Under the pieces are notes generated by a model. The model was given only the letters and a program-made list of their open reading frames with translations, was not told where the DNA came from and did no database searches. A stretch of DNA of 64,000 bases, taken from NCBI RefSeq assembly GCF_020089865.1, contig NZ_JAIRBM010000001.1, positions 1 to 64,000 on the forward strand, given 5' to 3'. Positions 34,448 through 43,569 of this stretch are shown here, piece after piece. The number at the start of each line of letters is the position of its first letter. Position 1 is the stretch's first letter. This DNA is from Microvirga puerhi. Lineage in GTDB: Bacteria > Pseudomonadota > Alphaproteobacteria > Rhizobiales > Beijerinckiaceae. The position numbers and the translations under genes were made by a program.

Positions 34448-34897
34448 TCAACGGGGACAGACGTCCCAGAATCCCTGAGTTCGCTGCTGGTCCGTGTAGT
34501 ACCAGCAATATCCGGGGCCCGGCGCCGGCGGCGCGACGTAGTTCGCGGCGGCTGAGGCTGTGATGAAGCCGAGAGCCGCCCCCGCCGCGACGGCGGCCCC
34601 GGGGCGCCACCAGTAGTTCGGTGGGCGGACCCATGCGGCTCCGGGAGGGATCGGTCTTGCGGGACGGTAGCCTGGTGGACGCGCGACCGCAGCCCCGCGG
34701 CCTGCCACGACACCGCCTTGAGGTCCTCGCGCGGCGAAACCACCGCGCGCCGCGCCAGGGCGATATTGCACTGTTTCGATCAGATTGGGCGTCCGGTGCG
34801 CTACCGGACCGGCGCTCTGAAAGGGGGCGGCCTCGGTGGATGATGCCAGGGGTAACAGGCAAAGGGTTACCGCAGCGGTCAGCGTGGCCGGCTTCAT
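34448..34897 (-). CDS. Exported proline/glycine-rich protein
   Basis: The 149-residue protein starts at ATG 34897 after GGGAGGG. The signal peptide ends near STEAAPFQ. The body is rich in alanine, proline, glycine and arginine (RPARPIPPGAAWVRPPNYWW). A short hydrophobic stretch (AAVAAGAALGFITASAAANY) and a C-terminal cysteine pair (GYCWYYTDQQRTQGFWDVCP) follow. The last motif is common in small exported proteins of Hyphomicrobiales. Function unknown. It is separate from the MoxR operon, with a 158-base gap that shows no gene. Confidence 0.68.
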   Translation of the reverse strand: MKPATLTAAVTLCLLPLASSTEAAPFQSAGPVAHRTPNLIETVQYRPGAARGGFAARGPQGGVVAGRGAAVARPPGYRPARPIPPGAAWVRPPNYWWRPGAAVAAGAALGFITASAAANYVAPPAPGPGYCWYYTDQQRTQGFWDVCPR

Positions 34898-35085
34898 GAT
34901 GAGCCCTCCCTGTGGGAGATCATCCGAGGCGCTGGCGTGGCCCTGCCGGATTTCATTCCCGCGAGAAGAACACTTTAGGGCGGCCACGAAGGATCGGTAT
35001 TAGGGTAAGACCTGAGATGAGACTTGGAAAACACCGCAGGTCCGCCGGCGACGGACACTGAATCCGTCTCCTCCCGACGGCGCCG

Positions 35086-35472
35086 TCAGTTCGCGCGGCG
35101 TGGAAACGGCCCAACCGTCATTGTTTCCTGCTCGTAGACCGAGGCGATCTGTAGAGCGCGCCATCGTTCTTCCGCCGTGGCCAGTCGCCGCGCCGCGGCC
35201 TCGCGGTCTTTCAACGCCTCTTCCTCCTTATGAAAGAGGATCTTAAGGGGAGCGAACGATTGGCGGCGATAGGCATGCGCGAGCATGCGGTGCAGACCTC
35301 TGCGCACGACCAGATGCCGGTCCTTTGCCCTCTGCCACTCGATGCGGACGACTTCGAGGATGTGGCACGCCTCGTCGAGGGCAGACCGGCAGACAAGGGC
35401 ATCCGCGTGAGGATGACGATATCGGACGTCGGCACCTTCGGAGAAGTCCCAAAAAGTAACGCGCTGCACCAT
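35086..35472 (-). CDS. Hypothetical protein
   Basis: The 128-residue frame starts at ATG 35472, seven bases after AGGAG. It opens VQRVTFWDFSEGADVRYRHP and is rich in arginine and alanine, with a helical C-terminal half (KEEEALKDREAAARRLATAE). No family is recognised. Its composition fits a real gene, but support is modest. Confidence 0.45.
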   Translation of the reverse strand: MVQRVTFWDFSEGADVRYRHPHADALVCRSALDEACHILEVVRIEWQRAKDRHLVVRRGLHRMLAHAYRRQSFAPLKILFHKEEEALKDREAAARRLATAEERWRALQIASVYEQETMTVGPFPRRAN

Positions 35473-35802
35473 CCCATACTCCTGCATCACGATCCGGAGC
35501 CACGGAACGCGGCCATCCTAGCGTGCCGGCACGCGCGAACGCAGTAGCGTTTACCCTGAGCTTGAGCGGCATAACACCTGAACGAGGTGACTTTCATTGC
35601 AAGGTCAGCCTGCGGTTGAGCCGGGGTCGATCATCGCCGCTCGGCGGCCACTGATGCCTGCGCCGGCCAAGCGCGCATGTTTTTCGGCTTGACTGGGAAC
35701 CGCGACAGGCGCATTGCGCTTTGCATCCGCACCCCGTTTGAAAGGTTGCGGGACCACAGGAACCCAGACCCCCATGCCAAGCGACAGTTACAGTCGATTG
35801 TC
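35473..35802. other. Intergenic region before the mgtE leader
   Basis: No supported gene. The stretch contains part of a divergent promoter region between the hypothetical gene and mgtE. The mgtE leader proper starts near 35800. Confidence 0.4.
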
Positions 35803-35890
35803 CCAGCCGTCACCGGCCCGCGTGAACGCCTGATCGCTTGATCGGCTCACCGCGACCGGCCCGTGACGGCTGGTCGAAAAGAGGTGAGCC
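35803..35890 (+). promoter_or_regulatory. mgtE leader with two mutually exclusive stems
   Basis: Stem 1 joins CCAGCCGTCAC (35803-35813) and GTGACGGCTGG (35863-35873), an 11-bp perfect match. Stem 2 joins GGCTCACC (35844-35851) and GGTGAGCC (35883-35890), an 8-bp perfect match, and covers the ribosome binding site GAGGTGAG and the base before the ATG. The four arms interleave, so the two stems cannot form together except as a pseudoknot. Stem 2 would block translation and stem 1 would release it. It may be a magnesium-sensing leader; no known Mg riboswitch motif was recognised. Confidence 0.45.
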
Positions 35891-37261
35891 ATGGAAGACA
35901 GCAACAACCCGACCGAGGTGGTTCGCGATCCCTCCACCCTTGCTGCGGAGTTGGCCAACGAGCATGTTGCCGACATCGCGGAGATTCTGAACGAGCAGCC
36001 GACTGAGGTCGCGTCGGAGGTGCTCAGTCACCTGCCTCTCGACCGGGCGGTCGAGGTGCTTGACCAACCTGAGCTGGAAGAATCTGCCGACCTGATCGCA
36101 AGCCTTCCGGATGATCGAGCGCTGGCGCTCTTGTCGGGCATGTCCGCGGACCGGGTCGCGGAGGTATTCCGCGATCTCGAAGAGCCTCGCCGTTCCGTCC
36201 TCCTGGACCGTCTCGACGACGAGACGCGGCTTTCCGTTCTTCGCCTCCTGTCTTATCCGCCGGATACGGCAGGCAGCATCATGACGACGGAGTTCGTCAG
36301 CGTTCCCTCGACATGGTCCGTCGGGCGGACGCTCGACTACATTCGTCGGGTCGAGCGGACGCGGGAGACCGTGTATGCGATCTATGTTCTTGATCCGAGG
36401 ACGAAGAGGCTCATTCAAACGGCCTCGTTGCGCAGGCTCATTTCAGGCGAACCGAACGCCTCGATCCTGTCCGTTGCATATCCCCGGCGACCCGTGACGG
36501 TCACGCCACTCACCGACCGGGAAGACGTCGCGCGGATCATTTCGAAATACAATCTCCTAGCCGTTCCCGTCGTCGACCGTGACCATGTCATCGGCATCGT
36601 CACGGTCGACGACGTGATCGACGCCATCGTCCAGGAAAGCACGGAGGATGTGCAGAAGTTCGGCGGCATGGAGGCTCTGACCGAGCCCTATATGCAGATC
36701 AGCTTCATCGAGATGATCCGGAAGCGTGCCGGCTGGCTCTGTATTCTGTTTTTAAGCGAGATGCTGACGGCCAGCGCCATGCAATTCTTCGAGGGAGAGT
36801 TGGAGAAGGCTCTGGTCCTGACCTTGTTCATTCCCTTGATCATGAGTTCGGGCGGAAATTCGGGGTCCCAGGCAACGTCTCTGCTCATTCGCGCGCTTGC
36901 CTTGCGGGAAGTAAGACTGCGCGACTGGTGGCGCGTCGCTTTGCGGGAACTGCCCATGGGCATCACCCTCGGCACGATCCTGGGATTGATCGGGGCGGTC
37001 CGCATCACGTTGTGGCAGAAGCTTGGGTTTTACGATTACGGCGAGCATTGGATGCTCATTGCCTTGACGGTCGGTACGGCACTTGTCGGTATCGTAACCT
37101 TCGGCTCGCTTGCCGGATCGATGCTTCCCTTCATCCTGCAACGAATTGGCTTCGATCCTGCGAGCGCATCGGCACCTTTCGTGGCAACACTGGTCGATGT
37201 GACCGGCCTGATCATCTACTTTACGGTCGCACTCGCCATCCTGAGTGGAACCTTGCTTTAG
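35891..37261 (+). CDS. mgtE: Magnesium transporter MgtE
   Basis: The 456-residue protein has the MgtE layout: an N-terminal helical domain (ELANEHVADIAEILNEQPTE, about residues 1-130), two CBS domains (about 135-255, with TVTPLTDREDVARIISKYNL and VIGIVTVDDVID), a plug helix and five membrane helices (about 280-456). The CBS and N domains sense cytoplasmic Mg2+ and shut the channel. The family motif GGNSGSQATSL is in the first membrane region. The protein is complete. The leader may add control at the RNA level. Confidence 0.93.
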   Translation: MEDSNNPTEVVRDPSTLAAELANEHVADIAEILNEQPTEVASEVLSHLPLDRAVEVLDQPELEESADLIASLPDDRALALLSGMSADRVAEVFRDLEEPRRSVLLDRLDDETRLSVLRLLSYPPDTAGSIMTTEFVSVPSTWSVGRTLDYIRRVERTRETVYAIYVLDPRTKRLIQTASLRRLISGEPNASILSVAYPRRPVTVTPLTDREDVARIISKYNLLAVPVVDRDHVIGIVTVDDVIDAIVQESTEDVQKFGGMEALTEPYMQISFIEMIRKRAGWLCILFLSEMLTASAMQFFEGELEKALVLTLFIPLIMSSGGNSGSQATSLLIRALALREVRLRDWWRVALRELPMGITLGTILGLIGAVRITLWQKLGFYDYGEHWMLIALTVGTALVGIVTFGSLAGSMLPFILQRIGFDPASASAPFVATLVDVTGLIIYFTVALAILSGTLL

Positions 37262-37433
37262 GGCAAGGAACGATCGTGGGCCATATGTCCCAAGATGTGA
37301 GCGGCAGCTCCGCGTTTTGCTCGTTAACGAAGCCGCCGCTCTCGATCTCTGCTGTTTTTCAGGGAAGAGGGACGTTGATGGCGGGTCCGGGCATTTGCTT
37401 GCCCATTCCGCATGAGCCGCCCCAGGCGAGGTT

Positions 37434-37622
37434 TCATTCCTTGTCAGGAAGCTCCCCAAAGTGGTCGAGGCTCAGGTCCGATTCCTCGTCGAGGAGTGAT
37501 ATCGCCGCCCAAGCGTAGGTGCGGAAATTATCCTTGAGCGCTTCCGACGCCTCATTCCAATTATCCAAACCGGCTTCTGCCCAATAGAATGCTCTAGCCA
37601 CATGTTCAATACGTGGTTCCAC
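37434..37622 (-). CDS. Small hypothetical protein
   Basis: The 62-residue frame starts with GTG at 37622 after GGGGGA. The product (EHVARAFYWAEAGLDNWNEA then SEALKDNFRTYAWAAISLLD) is a compact acidic helical protein with three tryptophans, not a chance-type composition. Function unknown. It converges with mgtE. Confidence 0.55.
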   Translation of the reverse strand: MEPRIEHVARAFYWAEAGLDNWNEASEALKDNFRTYAWAAISLLDEESDLSLDHFGELPDKE

Positions 37623-38153
37623 TTCAGTCCCCCGTCTTAAGCCTCTGTGAGATTTGCCGAACTCGTCCTGTGAATCTTCGGTAAGCTTATTTTCTGCTGC
37701 TCGATAGGATTAAAGTCGACGGATTACTTATAGGGGGCAGGATAAATGATTCGCTATGCGCCGAAATAGGTAAGCCGAAGGAGGTATCGGTTCCGGTGAC
37801 CGCGGAGCGTTGCGGTCAAGCACCTTGCAGATTGATTCTACGCATCGACGGTATCAGGACGCCTCGAACCGAGATCCTAACGGGCACGCGGATTGCCGCC
37901 CCAGTTCTCAGGGTTTCACCCGATACTCATCGGTCCCGATGTGAATAAACTCAAAGCCAAGCAGTTCGTGAGTAGCCGTCTGTTTCGGTGACGGGCGTTG
38001 CATTCCACATGGCCGCGTGCCGGATGTCCGGGAGAACTGCTCCGAGTTTGTCTGCGTCATGTGCGTCGGGTTCGGATCGGCAACCAATCCATGACATGCT
38101 TCGCTCCGACCTGCCCAGCCTGCTCAAATTGCGCATGAGAGGAAACAAGGGCG
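37623..38153. other. Long intergenic region before the Tc-like gene
   Basis: This 530-base stretch contains no supported gene. Its left part (about 37640-37760) is richer in A and T than the surroundings and could hold promoters for both sides. A short minus-strand frame (37951-38148) has no ribosome binding site or recognisable content and is not accepted. Confidence 0.45.
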
Positions 38154-41100
38154 ATGCTGAACGATGCTAAGCCGTTGCGGATCCAGGTAAAGACTGTTCA
38201 CGCCACTACGAGAGCACCTCTCAGCGACGTTGGCGTAGAGGCGATAGTGGGCGAGCAGAAATGTTCGGACTTCGTCGCGCGGACGCTGAGCGGTGCCGAC
38301 GGCATCGCCATCCTGGACATTCCGCACAACCTTTGGCGGCAGCGACTGCTGGTTCGGCTGTCGGGCGGGCCGGGGGAGGGCATCGAGGTCTCCCACGCCG
38401 AACTGGATGGCGAGGTCCCGGCTATCCTGGATGTGCCCCCGGCCTCGGAACTCAACGCCGATCGCCTCGCGCTGCTTGCCGATCAACTCGTCGCTACCAG
38501 GAGGGTGCGTGTCGATGATCTCGCTAGCGATCTTGCTGCGCCGACGGCCGACAGCATCGTGCGCGTCCTGACTTCGGGCGAGCGTGCACGTCTCCTTTTA
38601 GAACTGGAGCGGAGCCTGGAGCGCGCGGATGCAGCAGAGGGAACATCCGCCATGCTCTTGTTGGATCCGGTGGCCCTGCGGGACGGCAAAGTGCGGATCG
38701 TGAAGTTCCGCGATCTACCGCACGTGGACCTGAAGCCCAAGCCGTTGCGGGACATCGACCTCGTCATCAAGCCCGGCCTGGGTTGGGGTCTCTTCCCCTG
38801 GGCGCTGCCCGATGACCAGTCCTACCGCGACTACCTGCGCTCGGTCTTCGTGCTTTTCGCACATCAGCAGAAGCTCGGTGTCGGGGCGGATCCGAAGACG
38901 TTTCCGGACATCGTCGAGCGTCAGCTCGAACGTCGCTTCAAACAGGACTTCCGGACCGCCGACCGGACCGAGGTGCCTCTCAATCGGTTGCTGGTGCCGC
39001 TGGTCACCGCGATCCTCACCGCACCCGCCGGGTCGGGCCTCGGGTTCGGAATCGCGGCCGGCACACTGCCTGCGCAGGGCGCGCGCACCGACAGGCAACA
39101 TCTGGACGCATTGCTGGCGCTTGCGCCGGTCACGGTCCAAGAATTCACCAACAGATACCGTCTGCCTCTCACCGAGCCGGACAGCGTCACCTCCACCCCC
39201 GTGAAGCTCAATATCCATTCTCTCTCCAGGATTCTCAGCGACACGGCGCAGGGGCCGGTAGAGCCGCGCGAGAACGTCATCGAGCCGCAACTGCCCGGTG
39301 TCGAGGGCAAGCCGATCCTCTGGACCGAAGTGGTCGGCTCCGCTCCGTTCTTCCTGCGCTTCGACGAGTGGCTGGCGCGGCAGCAGCCATTCTTCGCAGA
39401 GAACCTTTTCGCAATTCGCACCCAAGTGATCGGCACGCTGGCCGGCCCATGGCTCACGGAAGGGCGCAAGAAATTCCTCGAATATCACAAGGCCTTGCCC
39501 GGCACCCACAGCCTCACCCCCTACAACAGCTATTTCGGTACGATGGACGAGGTGCATCGCGCGGCAAGTTTCCTGCTGGCCTACGGTGCCGCGGACGCCA
39601 AGCTGACCGAGCTTGTCCAGGCCATCGACAGGAACCAGTTCGCCACTGCCGCGCGTCTGGCGGACGAGGCCGAGCAGCTGCTGAACGCCGCCGCCCCCAA
39701 CCCCCGATCCGGTGAGAACTGGGAGCCGGAAATGAGCGTTGGGAACTTCTCACGCCCACTGAGCCTCGCCCGACGCCGCAAGCTCAAAGTATCCAACATC
39801 ACCGAGCTCACGGGGACACGCGGCACATACTCGCCGGATGGTTTCGAGCGGTTCTTCGAACTGGCCCGACCCGACGATCTCTGGCTGGACGTGGTGCATT
39901 TCCGGATCGCGCTTGATCAGGCCACGCGCCTGCGCACCTACCAGCTGCGCTTCCTGCTGCCGATGCTTCGCGCCACCATTCGTGCAGGGCTGGGCGACTT
40001 GGCCGGGACGGTGGACGTGCTGGCGGGGGTGACCGGATTCTACATCGGCATCGGCATGCTCGGTACGCCGGCCGGCATGGCGAAACATCCAGACTCGCTC
40101 GCATCGAACAGACGGGTAGTGGCTGGCCGCCTGCGCTGGAATGACCTCTTGGGCGACCGTCCCTACACGGCCCGCCTGATGTACGACAAAGAGCAGCGCC
40201 TGAACGGTCCGTTCTCGCTTACCCCCCAGATGCGCGGCGGCTACGATGTGCTCAAGCCGGACACGCCACTGCTGCATCCACTGGAGGAGCGGTACGCCCG
40301 CATGGTGCAGGCCGATGCGCTTCTGGCTTGGGCAGAGGCGCTGTACCGCACTGACGACGCAGCGAGCCTGGAGCGGGCTCGCGAACTGTACAAGGCCGCG
40401 ATTTTCCTCCACGGCGAAGATCCAGGGACCAGTGCTTACCTACCGTTCCACCTCACGCTGCCGTGGTTCGGCCTGGTCGAAAACCCACGGGTGCGTAACC
40501 AGGTCGATCGGGCTCGCCTTGCACTCCACCAGCTCGAGGCCGGTCTCAATTTCTACGGCTACAACGACGAGGCGGTGCCGACATTAAGCTACGACACTCT
40601 GGTCAACGCGGCGCAGCGGTGGGCCACAAGTGCGAAGTCCGCCCAGAACGATTATCTGTCCTATCTCGGCCGGATCGAGCAGTTGGACCTGGACCTCTTG
40701 GCCGCCAAGGCACAGGAGCGCAAGGCGCGGGCCACGGTGGCGATCGCCGCGGAACAGGTCGAGATCGCCAAGGCCGGCGTTGTCGTCGCCAAGAAGCTCG
40801 TTACCGACGTCGAGAAGCTCATCACTGCGAAGCAGGCGGAGATCGATGACGCCAAGTCGCTGTTCAATCAGTTCGAGGCATATTTCAGCGGCATGAAATC
40901 GAGCATCAGCTCTATGGTCGATATCGGCAAGGGCGCCTCTGAGGGGTGGACTTCGCTCAGCACCAGCGGCGTCGGCGAGGCTCTTGGCCTCGGAGAGCAG
41001 GGCGCAGGAGGCGCGGCGGCAGCCGGTTCCGAAAGCATCGGCCTGGGCAGCGCCATGGGCGGTCTCGGCGTGGTTGGCGGCTTCGCCGCCTTCGCGGTGC

Positions 41101-42476
41101 TCAGCACGACCACGTTGCAGGGCATGGCCGATGCTGACACGAAGCGCGAGGGCGAATTGAAGGCGCTCAAGAACGAGACGCTGCCGGTAGCCCAGGCAGC
41201 GGTTCGCGTGCAGGAGCGCAACGTGACAATCGCCAACCTGCAGGGGGAAATCGCGGCCACCGATCTCGCCTATGCCCGTGACCTGATCACCTATCAGAAC
41301 GAACGCTTCCTCAACCGCGACTTCTGGGAGGCGCTCGCCGGCGTCGCGGGCCGTTCCCTGCATCGCTATCTCGACTTGGCCGGGCAGGCGGCATGGTTCG
41401 CGGAACGGGCCCTGGCCTACCGCTTGGCCACCCCGATTCGAGTCATTCGAATCGGCTACTTTGATCAGAGGATGCGCGACGTTGGCGGCGTGGACCGCCT
41501 GGCGCTCGACTTGGCCGAGTTGGAAGCCCAACGCCTGGCGGCCGCGCGCGTGACCGTGCCGCTGACCGTCACCTACTCCCTTGCCCGCGATCTGCCGCTG
41601 GCATTCGGGCAGTTGAAGGCCGGTGGGACGTGCACCTTCACTCTCACCGACGATGACCTGATGGCTGCCCATCCCGGGACCTTCGCCCATCGCATCCGGG
41701 CGGTGGACGTGCGCGTGGAGGCGCCCGGCACGGCGGTGCCGGCGCGGGGCATCCTCACCAATAGCGGCTTCTCGCTGCTCCGGCGCGAACCGGCGGCTTC
41801 GCGGATTCCGCTGCTCCGCTTCGCGGATGCCTATCCCATCAGCGAGTTTCGGTTGCGTGCCGACATGGCTCTGCACGGCCTGCCGGGAGAGCATCTGCTG
41901 CCGTTCGAGGGCGCAGCCTTCACGACCACCTGGACCCTCGATCTTCCGAAGGCCGCGAACGTCGTCGGCTTGAACCGCATCACCGACGTCCGGATCACGT
42001 TCGACGTCCAGGCCGCCTACGAGGTGCCGTCCGCAGTTGCTCCGGTGGCGCAGCCCGCCAGCCGCGCCGTGTTCGTCTCTGCTCTCGCCGTCGATTCCAC
42101 CGGCCTGAAGACCCTGCGCAAGGCCGCCGCGCCGCAGGGCAAGATCCGGTTCGACCTGGACCGGCTGGCTCTGCCGGCCGATGCGGTGATGACGAACCTT
42201 GCCGTTGTGATACCGGGCGTGGTGGGTGGCAAGTTTAGCGCCAAGCTGCGCTTCGGCAATGCGTCGGCGACGTCGTTCGATATCGACGACGGGCTGGCGA
42301 TGTCCAATGCGGGTGCGCTTAGTGACGGGAATCCGGCGAACGTGCGGCCCCTCAACGCGGCGGCCGTAGGCTCGCCCGCGCGTCCTGCCTTCCTGACGAT
42401 CACCAAGGGCACCGACGCGGATCGTCTGGCCGCCGCGCGGGACGTGCTGCTATGGGTCGAGTACAGTGTGCCTTAG
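38154..42476 (+). CDS. Tc-toxin A-like large protein (orphan)
   Basis: The 1440-residue protein starts at ATG 38154 after AAGGG. Residues about 7-60 look like an Ig/CNA-B-type beta domain (RIQVKTVHATTRAPLSDVGV). The middle is helical. At about 850-910 lies a long charged helix, then a Gly/Ala-rich hydrophobic stretch at about 960-988 (MGGLGVVGGFAAFAVLSTTT). Next come a second long helix and FLNRDFWEALAGVAGRSLHR with YLDLAGQAAWFAERALAYRL, which match the lower shaft of TcA toxin subunits. The end holds LPFEGAAFTTTWTLDLPKAA at 1249-1268 and INRITDV-like strands, as in the TcB-binding domain of TcA. Tc A subunits are usually longer (about 2,000-2,500 residues), and no TcB/TcC gene is nearby. There is no signal peptide. 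The match is by motif memory, not by search. Confidence 0.55.
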   Translation: MLNDAKPLRIQVKTVHATTRAPLSDVGVEAIVGEQKCSDFVARTLSGADGIAILDIPHNLWRQRLLVRLSGGPGEGIEVSHAELDGEVPAILDVPPASELNADRLALLADQLVATRRVRVDDLASDLAAPTADSIVRVLTSGERARLLLELERSLERADAAEGTSAMLLLDPVALRDGKVRIVKFRDLPHVDLKPKPLRDIDLVIKPGLGWGLFPWALPDDQSYRDYLRSVFVLFAHQQKLGVGADPKTFPDIVERQLERRFKQDFRTADRTEVPLNRLLVPLVTAILTAPAGSGLGFGIAAGTLPAQGARTDRQHLDALLALAPVTVQEFTNRYRLPLTEPDSVTSTPVKLNIHSLSRILSDTAQGPVEPRENVIEPQLPGVEGKPILWTEVVGSAPFFLRFDEWLARQQPFFAENLFAIRTQVIGTLAGPWLTEGRKKFLEYHKALPGTHSLTPYNSYFGTMDEVHRAASFLLAYGAADAKLTELVQAIDRNQFATAARLADEAEQLLNAAAPNPRSGENWEPEMSVGNFSRPLSLARRRKLKVSNITELTGTRGTYSPDGFERFFELARPDDLWLDVVHFRIALDQATRLRTYQLRFLLPMLRATIRAGLGDLAGTVDVLAGVTGFYIGIGMLGTPAGMAKHPDSLASNRRVVAGRLRWNDLLGDRPYTARLMYDKEQRLNGPFSLTPQMRGGYDVLKPDTPLLHPLEERYARMVQADALLAWAEALYRTDDAASLERARELYKAAIFLHGEDPGTSAYLPFHLTLPWFGLVENPRVRNQVDRARLALHQLEAGLNFYGYNDEAVPTLSYDTLVNAAQRWATSAKSAQNDYLSYLGRIEQLDLDLLAAKAQERKARATVAIAAEQVEIAKAGVVVAKKLVTDVEKLITAKQAEIDDAKSLFNQFEAYFSGMKSSISSMVDIGKGASEGWTSLSTSGVGEALGLGEQGAGGAAAAGSESIGLGSAMGGLGVVGGFAAFAVLSTTTLQGMADADTKREGELKALKNETLPVAQAAVRVQERNVTIANLQGEIAATDLAYARDLITYQNERFLNRDFWEALAGVAGRSLHRYLDLAGQAAWFAERALAYRLATPIRVIRIGYFDQRMRDVGGVDRLALDLAELEAQRLAAARVTVPLTVTYSLARDLPLAFGQLKAGGTCTFTLTDDDLMAAHPGTFAHRIRAVDVRVEAPGTAVPARGILTNSGFSLLRREPAASRIPLLRFADAYPISEFRLRADMALHGLPGEHLLPFEGAAFTTTWTLDLPKAANVVGLNRITDVRITFDVQAAYEVPSAVAPVAQPASRAVFVSALAVDSTGLKTLRKAAAPQGKIRFDLDRLALPADAVMTNLAVVIPGVVGGKFSAKLRFGNASATSFDIDDGLAMSNAGALSDGNPANVRPLNAAAVGSPARPAFLTITKGTDADRLAAARDVLLWVEYSVP

Positions 42477-42551
42477 CCGCATGGGTCTACGTAACGCCGA
42501 ACGCTGTCTGACGTACGGAACTGTGCAGGAGCGTTGCATCGGCCTGAGAGA

Positions 42552-42609
42552 TCTGACAGCCTGATTGTGTCAAGGAGCGCGCATTCCTCGACACAATCAG
42601 GCTGTCAGA
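42552..42609. repeat. Perfect 20-bp inverted repeat
   Basis: The left arm at 42552-42571 and the right arm at 42590-42609 are exact reverse complements (left arm begins TCTGACAGCC and ends GTGTC). The 18-base centre adds four more pairs (AGGA/TCCT) after one mismatch. It lies between the Tc-like gene and a methyltransferase start codon at 42619. It can form a very stable hairpin in DNA or RNA. No T-run follows. It could be a terminator, an operator or a mobile-element remnant. Confidence 0.9.
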
Positions 42610-42618
42610 GGGTCGATC

Positions 42619-43377
42619 ATGGGCCGCTTTGCCTCAAGCGCTGCGTTTTACGAGCGCTACCGTCCGATCTATCCACCTGCCTTCTTCAGCACGGTCTCCC
42701 AGACCCTTGGACTCGATGGCAGCCAGCGCCTCATTGATCTCGGCACGGGACCCGGCTTGCTCGCCATTGGGTTTGCGCCCTTCGTGACCGAGATTGTCGG
42801 TGTGGATCCCGAACCGGCCATGTTGGCCGCGGCGGGGAAAGCTGCGGCCCGCGCCGGCGTGAGGCTCAACCTGATCCACGCAACCACGGAAAACTTGCCT
42901 CAGGACGTCGGCAACTTTCAGCTCGCGACCATCGGACGAGCCCTGCACTGGATGGAGCCGCAAGCCACGCTTCAGGTGTTCGACCGGATCATCGCTCCGG
43001 GCGGTGTCATCGTCATCGCATCATCCCGTCCGGACACCCGTGAAGAGCAGAATGAGTGGTTGCCGGCCTATCAGGAGGTTCGGCAGCGGTGGACACCGCC
43101 AGATGCGGGCGAGTCTCGCAATCATGATCCAAAGGCCTTCTTCGCTGGAAGTTCGTTCGAGCCCGGCGAGACGATTGAGGTCGCAGCGCAGCAGTCGCTC
43201 TCCATCGACGACCTGATCGGCCGGACGCTTTCCTATTCCAGTTCGTCGCCCCAGCGACTTGGGAACAAAGTTGGTCTCATGACTGAGGATCTGAGACGAA
43301 CGCTTGCACCTTTCGCCTCATCGGGACGAATAGAGGAAACAGTCGTGGCACGAGCAACTATCTTCCACCGCCCGTAG
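42619..43377 (+). CDS. Class I SAM-dependent methyltransferase
   Basis: The 252-residue protein starts at ATG 42619, the first start after the inverted repeat. Motif I is LIDLGTGPGLLAIGF at about 38-52, motif II is in VGVDPEPAMLAAA, and motif III/IV region is GRALHWMEPQATLQVFDRII, which marks small-molecule methyltransferases of the UbiE/Trans-aconitate type. The target is unknown. Its transcript would begin within or before the inverted repeat. Confidence 0.85.
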   Translation: MGRFASSAAFYERYRPIYPPAFFSTVSQTLGLDGSQRLIDLGTGPGLLAIGFAPFVTEIVGVDPEPAMLAAAGKAAARAGVRLNLIHATTENLPQDVGNFQLATIGRALHWMEPQATLQVFDRIIAPGGVIVIASSRPDTREEQNEWLPAYQEVRQRWTPPDAGESRNHDPKAFFAGSSFEPGETIEVAAQQSLSIDDLIGRTLSYSSSSPQRLGNKVGLMTEDLRRTLAPFASSGRIEETVVARATIFHRP

Positions 43378-43469
43378 GACTGTGTCATCCCCTGCACACG
43401 TAGCGTAGCAGCGATCGACTTCACTGCGGTCAGCGATGTGAAGATCGCCAACCACAGTTCTCCATTCCG

Positions 43470-43498
43470 GGAATAAAACTGCGAGCGGCGAGGTCTTG
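43470..43498 (+). promoter_or_regulatory. ECF-type promoter of the MBL-fold gene
   Basis: GGAATAA at 43470-43476 is followed by 16 bases and GTCTTG at 43493-43498. The same -35/-10 pair with the same spacing occurs at two further sites beside the ECF sigma gene. It lies about 70 bases before the MBL-fold start codon. Confidence 0.7.
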
Positions 43499-43569
43499 CC
43501 CTAGGGAGCAGTGTTGGAGCTCGGCATCCGCACATTGCTCTTCAATTCAGGGACTGGAGGAGACCTGTG

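Noticed and set aside
37951-38148. Minus-strand frame in the gap before the Tc-like gene
   Set aside because: No ribosome binding site or recognisable content.
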